From Clostridiales bacterium UBA1779 (GTDB taxonomy: Bacteria > Bacillota > Clostridia > Oscillospirales > CAG-272), in contig DCGL01000007.1 in the NCBI GenBank assembly GCA_002314565.1, positions 37,285 through 50,329 on the forward strand: a DNA stretch of 13,045 bases, written 5' to 3'. Made by a program: the position numbers and the translations under genes. Shown here one piece after another: positions 1-7,787 of this stretch. The notes under the pieces were generated by a model that saw only the letters and a program-made list of their open reading frames with translations, made no database searches and was not told the origin of the DNA. Positions within the stretch are counted from its first letter, which is position 1; each line of letters opens with the position of its first letter.

Positions 1-579
1 TTGCCGTCATGATTGTTATCGTCGTTCCAGATTTTTTCTACGGGAATATCAATTGTTAACGGTTTATGTCTGTTGGTAATGGTGAAAGCATAGCCGCTGC
101 TTGTCACGGTGACGGTGTAGCCGGGCACCTGAGCTGCTTCGCGGATTTCATAAACCACCTTGACGCCGGCTTTGTATTCATCAAGTCCTGCAAAGCAATA
201 GGTCCAGCTGTTTGCCTGATTCAGAACTGCGGAGCTGACAATAACTCCGTCGGCATACAGGTTCACCGTGACTAACGTGGGACGGATGCCGTCCTGGTTG
301 TTCTTATCGTCCCAGACCTTCTGTACGGGAACGGAAACCTTGCCCGGAGTATGGGTGTTTTCAACCGTAAAGCCGATGCCGGATGATACGGCGGAGCTTA
401 CGATACGGATTGAATAATCCGGAACAACGTCTTCGGTCAGCGTGTAAACGATGGCCTTGCCGTTCTTATTCTTATCGAGGTTTGTGAATTTATACTTCCA
501 GTTGTTTCCGGAACTCAGTATGGCGGAGCTCACTTCCGCGCCGTCGGCATACAGACGTACGGTTACCGACGGGGTGCGT
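1..579 (-). repeat. 579-base higher-order repeat, copy nearer the C-terminus
   Basis: This two-domain module (type B then type A on the plus strand) matches 580-1158 almost base for base at an offset of exactly 579. Both copies open with ttgccgtcatgattgtta and share long identical runs, such as the stretch from the gtgaaagcat motif (82) to the gcaaagcaatag motif (189). The small patch at about 50-75 differs more, which suggests gene conversion or later mutation. Confidence 0.9.
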
Positions 580-3500
580 TTGCCGTCATGATTGTTATCG
601 TCGTTCCAGATTTTTTCTACCGGAATATCTATCGTTTCGGGCGTGTGGCTGTTTTTGACTGTGAAAGCATAGCCGCTGCTTGTCACGGTGACGGTGTATC
701 CCGGCACCTGCGCTGCTTCGCGGATTTCATAAACCACCTTGACGCCGGCTTTGTATTCATCAAGTCCTGCAAAGCAATAGGTCCAGCTGTTTGCCTGATT
801 CAGAACGGCGGAGCTGACGATAACACCGTCGGCATACAGGTTTACCTTGATTGCAGTGGAACGGATGCCGTCCTGGTTATTCTTATCGTCCCAGACCTTC
901 TGTACGGGAACGGAAACCTTGCCCGGTGTATGGGTGTTTTCAACCGTAAAGGCAATACCGGATGATACGGCGGAGCTTACAATACGGGTTGAATACTCCG
1001 GAACAACGTCTTCGGTCAGCGTGTAAACGATGGCCTTTCCGGCCTTGTTCTTATCGAGGTTTGTGAAGTTATACTTCCAGTTGTTTCCGGAACCCAGTAT
1101 GGCGGAGCTTACTTCCACACCGTCGGCATACAGACGTACGGTGACTGAGGGGGTGCGCTTGCCGTCATGATTGTTATCGTCGTTCCAGATTTTTTCAACC
1201 GGTATTTCAATCGTTTCGGGGCTGTACGTGTTAGTGAACACAATGCCGGTTGAGCCGGAGCTTGTCACCGTGCTCACGTACCCGATAGCTCCGGATTCTG
1301 TGGCGCTGTAGCTGATTTCGATACCGCTGCTGTATTTGGGCAGATGATCAAATGTGACGGTCCATTTATTGGCGGACGTAAGGTTCTTTGACATCACCGG
1401 CTTACCGTCGGCAAGAAGCGTAACGGCGATAGCCGAAGGACGTATACCGTCCTGATTATTCTTATCGTCCCAGATTTTGTATACCCTATATCGAGTTTCT
1501 TCCGGCGTGTGGCTGTTCATAATGACGTAATATGTTCCGGAAGATGCAGTGATTTTGGCGGTATATCCGGTCACAGCGTCTTCTGTGACGGTATATACGA
1601 TCTTTTTGCCGTTCTTGTATTCATCAAGATCTGCAAAAGTGTATTTCCAGAGATTGCTTTCATTCAGTGCCGTGCTTGCAACCTCGGTTCCGTCTGCCAG
1701 CAGGCGTACGGTAACGGAGTCGGGACGAATGCCGTCCTGGTTGATGCCGTCGGACCAGACCTTTTCAACCGTGATACTTACCTTACCCGGCGTGTGAATG
1801 TTTTCAAAGATGCATTGAATCGAAGAAGAGGTAATCACAAATCCGGTGTATCCGGGAATATCGGGTTCCGTGGCAGTATACACAATTAACTTGCCGTTGT
1901 TTCTCTTCGGCAGATTTCTGAATGAAGAGCTCCAGTGATTTCCGGAAGAAAGCACAACCGTCATTCCCGTAGGCTGACCGTCGGCAAGAAGCGTAATCGT
2001 GAGACTCTTGGGACGCATACCGTCCTGATCGTAATTGTCACCCCAGAGCTTCATAACCATATATTCGGTTCTCTCGGGAATATGACTGTTTTCAATTACA
2101 AAGCCGTATGCTGAGGACGTGATTTTTACCGTATATCCGCTGACGCTGTCTTCGGAAACTGAATATGCAATTTTCGTGCCGTCCTTATATACGGGCAGTC
2201 CGGTAAAGGTATGTGTCCATGCGTTTCCGCTGCTCAGAATGACGGAAGCGATTTCAGTGCCGTCAGCGTACAGACGTGCCGTGATGCTTGCGGGACGGAT
2301 GCCGTCCTGGTCGATGGCATCGGACCAGACCTTCTGTACTGAAATCTGCGTTGTTGCGGGGACGTGCGTGTTTCTGACTGTAAAGCCCACTCCGGAGCTG
2401 CCGGTTATGACGGCGCTATAGCCGGAAACCGTCGCCTCTTTGACGGAATAGACGATTTCTCTTCCGTGATCGGTATATTTTTCAAGATTTTCAAACGAAG
2501 AGGTCCAGAGATTGCCGGCGCTGAGCACCACGCTCTTTCCGGTTTCAACTCCGTCTGCAAGCAGAATCACCTGCACCTGAGCGGCACGTATGCCGTCCTG
2601 GTTGTCAGCGTCATCCCAGATTTTGTATACGGGGATACTGATCTTTTCAGGAACGTAGCTGTTCTTGATCTGGAATATAAAGCCAACGCCCTTGGAAGTG
2701 ATAACCTTGGTATAACCGTCAACCGTTTGTTCATCCACCGTGTAATCGATGGCTGTGCCGTCCACATTCTTCGGCAGAGACTTGAACGTGTAGGTCCAGC
2801 CGTTGCCGGATGACAGAATTGCGGAGCTGACTGCAACGCCGTCGGCATAAAGCGTAACCTTGAGGGTGACGGGGCGCTTGCCGTCGCGGTCGCCGTCGTC
2901 ATCCCACAGCTTGCTGACCGTGACCTGAGTCTCGTCGGGGCTGTGTCTGTTCGTAAAGACAACGGCGCCGCTCTTAATTTCCTGAGTTGACGAGTAGCCC
3001 GTAACGGTCTTTTCGGTTACGGTGTAGACAACTTTCTGACTGTTGCGATATTCGGGAAGATTTGCAAATGTATATTTCCAGTTGTTGCCTGAATTCAGAG
3101 TGGCAGAACTTTCCACTGCGCCGTCGGCATAAAGCGTAACTTTCAGTGCGGTCGGGCGCAGGTTATCGCGGTTACCGTCATCATCCCAGATTTTTTCTAC
3201 CGGAATATCCACGTGACCTTCCGTATAAGTATTACGGATATAGAAGACTGAGCCCGAGAGCACTGCTTCACTCTTGTAGCCGCTGATCACCTGCTCTTTT
3301 ACGTTATAGGTAATCTTTACTCCGTTTTCGTATTCGTACAGGTTCGTAAAGACTGCGCTCCAGTTGTTGCCTGAGGAAAGCACAACTGTCTTTCCGGTTT
3401 CAGTTCCGTTTGCCAGCAGTTCTACGGTAATTTCCACGGGACGTGCGTGGGCCTTGTCATTTTCATCGTCCCAGATCTTCTGCACGGGAATTTCCGTACG

Positions 3501-4406
3501 GCCCGGAACGTGGGTGTTGGTGATAACGAAGCCTATTCCGTTGGAGCTTACCGTTACGGCACTGTAGCCCGCAACGGTATCTTCTGTTACGGTATATACG
3601 ATTTCCGTACCGTTCTTATATTTATCGAGATTTTCAAAGACATAATACCAGTTGTTGCCGGAGTTCAGAATTGCACTTGAAATGGCAGAGCTGCCGGCAT
3701 AGAGGCTGACACGAATTTCAGACGGACGCTTGCCGTCGCGGTTATTATCGTCGTTCCAGACCTTCCATACGGGAATTTCCGTCTTTTCCGTCTCGTGACT
3801 GTTTTCAATGACAAATCCTACGGAAGAGGAGCCCGTGATGACACTCACGTATCCTGTAACCGAAACTTCGGCCACCGTATAAACGATTTTTACCTTGTTT
3901 TTATATTCGGGAAGACCCGCAAAAGTATATCTCCAGTTGTTGGCAGAGGAAAGCACCGCGCTTGATACAGTTACGCCGTTTGCGCGCAGAATCACGGTGA
4001 TTCCAGCAGGACGTATGCCGTCCTGGTTGTCACTGTCTTTCCATACTTTCAGAACGTCCACAGACACAGTGCCGGGAACGTGAGTATTTGTCAGAAGAAT
4101 TCCGTTTGAATCCACCGTCATTACGGCGCTGTATCCGGGAACGGTTTCTTCAGACGCAGTATATACGATTTCCGTACCGCCGTCTCTGTACTTGAGCAGA
4201 TTTGTAAAGGTATGCTGCCAGTTATTGCCGGAGCTCAGCACAGCGCTCGACGTCGGTACTCCGTCAGCATACAGCGTGACAAGAATTTCAGCGGGACGCT
4301 TGCCGTCACGGTCGTTGTCATCAACCCATTCCTTGCGCACGGGGATGTCTGTGCGCTCCGGCTCGTGACTGTCGGTCAGGACGAAGCCGACACCTGAAGA
4401 ACCGGG
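1..4406 (-). CDS. Continuation of the giant adhesin: CnaB domains 3-17 and the start of 18 (partial, frameshifted)
   Basis: This tract is open on the minus strand in the frame of codons at plus positions divisible by 3, and it runs off the left edge. It encodes 15 complete CnaB domains plus the start of another. Each has the pattern V-x-K-x-W-x-D-D, D-G-x-R-P, LYADG or LLADG, SSGNNW, F-x-N/G-L, Y-x-V-x-E, G-Y and a terminal N-T/S-H. The conserved Trp codon (cca on the plus strand) is at 27, 312, 606, 891, 1185, 1470, 1755, 2043, 2325, 2616, 2904, 3186, 3471, 3756, 4041 and 4326, all in one frame. Lys, Glu and Asn of the intradomain isopeptide bond are visible in these domains, implying a stiff, protease-resistant stalk. 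No stop, LPxTG or membrane anchor lies within the window. Without the frameshift the protein would exceed 2460 residues. As read, translation would need reinitiation (a GTG at 4340 is possible), so this may be a pseudogene part. Confidence 0.85.
580..1158 (-). repeat. 579-base higher-order repeat, second copy
   Basis: This copy encodes CnaB domains 15 and 16. By my count, the 193-residue pair of domains 14-15 differs from pair 16-17 at about 16 positions. The module start recurs at 1159 (identical opening through about 1195), giving the order A-B-A-B-A in the protein. Type A is marked by WNDDNHDGKRTP and type B by WDDKNNQDGIR together with REAAQVPGY. Confidence 0.9.
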
Positions 4407-7396
4407 ATTACAACGGTGTATTCAGTTCCGTCGATATCAAGCTCCTGAACGGTGTAAGCTATCTCTGCGTCATCATCATATTTCGGAAGACCCGTAAAGG
4501 TATTATGCCACAGATTACCTGAACTAAGGACGGCGATCTTTCCGGTTGATACTCCGTTGGCGAAAAGCTCAACACGGATACTTGCAGGACGTATGCCGTC
4601 ACGGTTGCCGTCATCATCCCAGATCTTCTGCACGGGGATATCGATTTCTTCATAAATATTGGTAATGACAAAGCCGCGGATGGCATCGCTGCTCACTGTC
4701 ATATGATAACCGTCGGGAACAATTTCGCCTACGGTATAGACAATTGGCTGACCGTTCTTGAACTTTGGCAGGTTGTCAAACCTGAATTTCCAGTTTGCTG
4801 AGGAATTCGTTTCCGTGAAATCTACGGCTACCCCGTCCGCATACAAAATCACGTTGACGGTGTCGGGACGATGACCTGCGGCGTTGTTGTTGTCTTCCCA
4901 GACCTTCTCGCCGTCAAGACCTGTATTTACCGAGTTAAAGAATGTCTTCTCAAAAACCGCATTGTCATCCTGATATACGCGAATGGCGCTGGATGGCATG
5001 GCCATATCGGCTGCATCGCCGGTTTCCGCGTCGCAGAAATAGAAAGTAAAGCTGTTTTCATCCTTAATATATCCGAGCGGTGCTTCCATTTCCACAATGT
5101 AGTATATGCTGTGGGCGCGTAGAATCAGACCGTCGCTTACGTTGGTGCGGAACAGAATTTTTCCTGCGGCATCCGTGGCACTGCTGGCAATCAACTCGTT
5201 GTTTGAAGAATACAGACCGAAAACGGCGCCGGGAAGCGGCAGGTTATCGGCATCATCCAGCTTCACAACACCGATACTGTATGAAACGGCATTCATGGAG
5301 AAGTTGGAGATGACTTTTTCTTCTTCTTTTGTTTTGTAAATACGTCCGTTGATTTCCACCTCTGCCACGTTGGAGAAGGTCAGCGTATCGCCTCCGTCCA
5401 CTGACATCGCCTGACAGTCGTAGACCATTGTGTATTCATATTTTCCGGGACGGAAAATTGTAAGCGTCAGAGTGCGTGATGCCAGGTCAAAGGATACGGT
5501 ATAATCCTTGCCGGCTGTCAGTGTGCGGTGATATTCGTTTCCGTTGGTTTTGGAAATTCTGGTAACCACCATGGAACCGGGAACGTAAATCAGCGTGTTG
5601 GACATCTTGTCCCGAACGATAATCTGATCCAGATTGAGGTTCTGTACTGCTTCATTTAAGGCAATGCGGTATGAAGCGGTAAAATTGTTTTCGGAATCCG
5701 GTGATTCCGTCATGGTTTTGGTCAGAACGCTTTCAATCGGGTGACCGATTTCAATGTCTGCCGTCAGTCTGGTAGTATGATTGTAGAGCGTTACGCTGTT
5801 ATTGATATATTTGCCTTCGCCGCCGTATTCGGTTACCGGCACGTTTTCATTGGTTGTGTATTCGATGTTGATATTGACATCGGCACTTGCAGTCCAGCAG
5901 CTGCAGTAGTCCGTATGTCCGGCAACCTGATTCATGCACTTTACAATCTGCCAGTTGGAGCAGGTTTCCGCCGTGCAGTCGCATCTGTGGTACAGGTTTA
6001 CCCTGAACTGCCAGAACAGACCCTTGTCGGGGTCATCCGGTATGGCATCGGATTGCACGATATTGACTATTTCGTATGCGTACTCATCAAAGACGGAATT
6101 GGCTTCGCTCACTTCCGGTACGGGCATACCGTTGATTGTCAGTTCCATATTGGAAATGGCGGAAGAAGCGGGAAGCGGAAAGTTTCCGTTGATATTGCCG
6201 TTCTCGTCGGTTACGCTGATACTGTCTGTAAAGTGATAGTTCTTTGCAACGCCGCTGCGTGCGGGAATGGAGGCTGTGACGAGCCACGTGCCGGTTCCGT
6301 CCAGAGGATTGTAATCCACCAGCTGCTTTTCCACGTGTACTCCGCCGGCGGTTACTTCTATGTACAGAGTGGAAGTATGTTCATACTCCTGACGGTCGAA
6401 GCGGACGTTGTTGGCGACACGGATGCGGCCGACGGGCATTGCTTCGTAGTTCGGAGCGGAGAAATATTTAAAGGTGTATTTATAGTTGTTCTTTACCTCC
6501 ACACCGTCGAGTACGGTGGGGAAAGTGTATGACCAGCTCTTGCCGCTGGGATCCCAGGTAAGACCGTTTGATTCTGTCAGAAGTACGTTATGCAGCACTC
6601 CGAGCTCGTCGCGGAAAGAAAGAAGAACACCGAGTGACTTGCAGACGTCACTGTAAATCTGATATTCATCAAGCCAGTCCGTAACTGTTTTCCCCGCGAT
6701 ATCTTCAATGGAAACAGGAGGGTTGCTGTCATTGATTTTGACGGTCCAGTAGAACGCCTTGGTGGAAAGGCCGGGAATCTTCAGAGTCTGCGGCACGGTG
6801 ATGCCGGCCTGCGGAATGCGGTTGCCGTCATTATCGAGCGGGTAGCCGTCACCGTCTGTCAGTACGGTAATTCCGGATTTGAAAACGTGGAATTCCGTCT
6901 CTGCTTCACCGGTCAGGTAGTACTTTCCGCCGAAGGTTACTGAAGTAGCGCCTGTATGAATGGAAACCGTAAAAGAAGAATAAATGCGAACCTCGGTATA
7001 CATATTGGCGGTTGTATTGAAGACGTAGGTGATAAGACCGTTACTGTCTACCGTCCAGGTACCGATATCCACATTTACGTTATTACGTTCAAAGTATAGG
7101 GTTCCGCTCTGATTTAAAATATCTGCACCGATGGGATTCAGGCTGTAGGAATACGTGCCCGGAACAATACCGGCAGGCAGAAAAACAGAGACGGTCAGAC
7201 GATAATTCCCCCCCTTGACAGGCGTGGTGATAACCACGTTTTCATCGTCAGTCAGACTGATTTCGATGGTGCCGTTTGTCTCACGGACGTAGTCTGCGAG
7301 AGATTCCGTAACTGCGGATACAGCAACAGAAAGCACCGACAAAAGTGTCGCTGCCGTCAGCAGATAAGCTAAAGTTTTCTTCAATAAGTTCTTCAT
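4376..7396 (-). CDS. Giant CnaB-repeat surface adhesin, N-terminal part up to a frameshift
   Basis: Secreted, probably wall-anchored adhesin or pilin-like protein; the frame as read gives 1006 residues. Residues 1 to about 28 form a Sec signal peptide (MKNLLKK, a hydrophobic core, then SVAVSA before VTES). Residues 30-450 are beta-rich with no domain I can name firmly. Residues 468-502 are a six-cysteine insertion. Residues about 553-695 resemble the fimbrial D2-type isopeptide domain (KTMTESPDSENNF, VRDKMSNTLIYVPGS). Residues about 704-822 are SpaA-like (VVKLDD, PLPGAVFGLYSS, EMEAPLGY). CnaB domains start near 828 and 921. Each CnaB domain shows the expected isopeptide Lys before Trp and a central Glu. 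The start ATG has GGAGGG four bases upstream. The last residues (VLQVSASS) are out-of-frame reading after a one-base loss; the true protein continues to position 1. The ligand is unknown. Confidence 0.9.
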   Translation of the reverse strand: MKNLLKKTLAYLLTAATLLSVLSVAVSAVTESLADYVRETNGTIEISLTDDENVVITTPVKGGNYRLTVSVFLPAGIVPGTYSYSLNPIGADILNQSGTLYFERNNVNVDIGTWTVDSNGLITYVFNTTANMYTEVRIYSSFTVSIHTGATSVTFGGKYYLTGEAETEFHVFKSGITVLTDGDGYPLDNDGNRIPQAGITVPQTLKIPGLSTKAFYWTVKINDSNPPVSIEDIAGKTVTDWLDEYQIYSDVCKSLGVLLSFRDELGVLHNVLLTESNGLTWDPSGKSWSYTFPTVLDGVEVKNNYKYTFKYFSAPNYEAMPVGRIRVANNVRFDRQEYEHTSTLYIEVTAGGVHVEKQLVDYNPLDGTGTWLVTASIPARSGVAKNYHFTDSISVTDENGNINGNFPLPASSAISNMELTINGMPVPEVSEANSVFDEYAYEIVNIVQSDAIPDDPDKGLFWQFRVNLYHRCDCTAETCSNWQIVKCMNQVAGHTDYCSCWTASADVNINIEYTTNENVPVTEYGGEGKYINNSVTLYNHTTRLTADIEIGHPIESVLTKTMTESPDSENNFTASYRIALNEAVQNLNLDQIIVRDKMSNTLIYVPGSMVVTRISKTNGNEYHRTLTAGKDYTVSFDLASRTLTLTIFRPGKYEYTMVYDCQAMSVDGGDTLTFSNVAEVEINGRIYKTKEEEKVISNFSMNAVSYSIGVVKLDDADNLPLPGAVFGLYSSNNELIASSATDAAGKILFRTNVSDGLILRAHSIYYIVEMEAPLGYIKDENSFTFYFCDAETGDAADMAMPSSAIRVYQDDNAVFEKTFFNSVNTGLDGEKVWEDNNNAAGHRPDTVNVILYADGVAVDFTETNSSANWKFRFDNLPKFKNGQPIVYTVGEIVPDGYHMTVSSDAIRGFVITNIYEEIDIPVQKIWDDDGNRDGIRPASIRVELFANGVSTGKIAVLSSGNLWHNTFTGLPKYDDDAEIAYTVQELDIDGTEYTVVIPVLQVSASS
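4402..4409 (-). other. Frameshift site: one base missing within CnaB domain 2
   Basis: In CnaB domain 9 (near 2390-2425) the minus strand reads GTC ATA ACC GGC AGC TCC GGA, encoding VITGSSG. The matching place here reads GTA ATC CC GGT TCT TCA GGT, one base short at the ACC codon. Conserved Trp codons shift from frame 2 (4898, 4619) to frame 0 (4326 and below), so the break falls between 4326 and 4619. Beyond the site the text reads GSSGVGFVLTDSHE, a normal domain end. There is no homopolymer longer than three and no recognisable slippery heptamer. The cause is either a real one-base deletion or an assembly or sequencing error. Confidence 0.85.
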
Positions 7397-7504
7397 ATTT
7401 CCCTCCGTTTCTCCGCCCGGGGGCGTCGGAAAAGCGTGTGATTTGAAATTCGGATGATTATTTTTTGAATTAATAAATATTCAGCAGGGGTGAAAAAGTG
7501 TTTT

Positions 7505-7533
7505 ATTTTACCACATAATAAAAAGGAAAGCAA
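7505..7533 (-). promoter_or_regulatory. Candidate sigma-A promoter of the giant adhesin gene
   Basis: On the minus strand a TTGCTT (-35, 7528-7533) is followed by a 17-base spacer and TAAAAT (-10, 7505-7510), with TGG directly before it as an extended -10. Transcription would start near 7498, leaving a leader of about 100 bases before the ATG at 7396. The flanking DNA is AT-rich. The call rests on consensus match only. Confidence 0.5.
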
Positions 7534-7615
7534 CTAAAATATGCAAAAAAACGAATAAAAATTTAAAAACAGTCTTACGAGAATTTTTGTTACTGCATTG
7601 TGAACACGTTCGACG

Positions 7616-7643
7616 ACGTTTTGCAATATTTCATGCAAAACGT
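7616..7643. promoter_or_regulatory. Inverted repeat between divergent promoters (possible operator)
   Basis: The arms ACGTTTTGCA (7616-7625) and TGCAAAACGT (7634-7643) are perfectly complementary over 10 bases around an 8-base AT-rich centre. The site lies between the two divergent candidate promoters (7505-7533 and 7701-7729), upstream of both. That position suits a repressor or activator dimer site. It could also form an RNA hairpin, but neither candidate promoter would transcribe it. The regulator is unknown. Confidence 0.4.
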
Positions 7644-7700
7644 TTCTTTTCGGCTAACACATTGCTTTAGAACTCGGCATCGTACAGCAGCTTTCTTCTA

Positions 7701-7729
7701 TTGACTTTCAGAGCAAAAAATGATAAAAT
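7701..7729 (+). promoter_or_regulatory. Candidate sigma-A promoter of ligA-rsmI
   Basis: TTGACT (7701-7706), a 17-base spacer and TAAAAT (7724-7729) preceded by TGA (extended -10) closely match the vegetative consensus. Transcription would start near 7736, about 50 bases before the ligA ATG. The purine-rich AGGGGA at 7775-7780 is the Shine-Dalgarno, seven bases before the start. Confidence 0.65.
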
Positions 7730-7787
7730 ATACCATTATATTATATTGGTTGTTTTCTCGAATCAATCAGGGAAAGGGGAATGATGC

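Larger units (their letters stand above)
1..4912 (-). repeat. Tandem array of 17 CnaB-coding repeats plus a partial 18th
   Basis: Repeat anchors (the conserved Trp codon) are spaced 279, 293, 285, 285, 285, 285, 285, 282, 288, 291, 282, 288, 285, 285, 294, 285, 294 and 285 bases apart, reading from 4898 down to 27. The single spacing not divisible by three (293, between 4619 and 4326) marks the frameshift. Divergence is highest among the first domains and lowest at the far end of the array (1 to about 1200), where domains alternate between two types. The array continues past position 1, so the total repeat number is unknown. Confidence 0.95.

Noticed and set aside
588..965. Plus-strand open frames opposite the CnaB repeats (also 66-275, 1509-1889, 2364-2813)
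   Set aside because: They repeat with the CnaB periodicity because the opposite strand repeats. The minus-strand frame encodes coherent CnaB domains, so these are shadows and not a gene family.
4395..4415. Programmed ribosomal frameshifting in the adhesin
   Set aside because: There is no X-XXY-YYZ slippery heptamer, no Shine-Dalgarno-like stimulator and no clear downstream structure. Comparison to sister repeats is explained by one missing base.
27..4900. Asp-rich loops resembling EF-hand or dockerin calcium sites (DADNQDG, DDDGNRDG)
   Set aside because: The WxDDxxxxDGxRP pattern is the normal consensus of this CnaB repeat subtype and lacks the rest of an EF-hand or paired dockerin structure.
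1..4900. CRISPR-like array because of regular repeats
   Set aside because: The period is 279-294 bases, the whole unit is protein-coding and conserved throughout, and there are no short identical repeats with unique spacers.
5741..6532. A 263-codon open frame on the plus strand opposite the adhesin head
   Set aside because: It lies antisense to a clearly coding minus-strand region with signal peptide and domains; its translation shows no recognisable domain and no convincing ribosome site. It is an antisense shadow.
7600..7612. GAAC-AC-GTTC resembling a Gram-positive LexA/SOS box
   Set aside because: The Bacillus-type box needs four bases between GAAC and GTTC; here there are two, and ligA is not a typical SOS gene.
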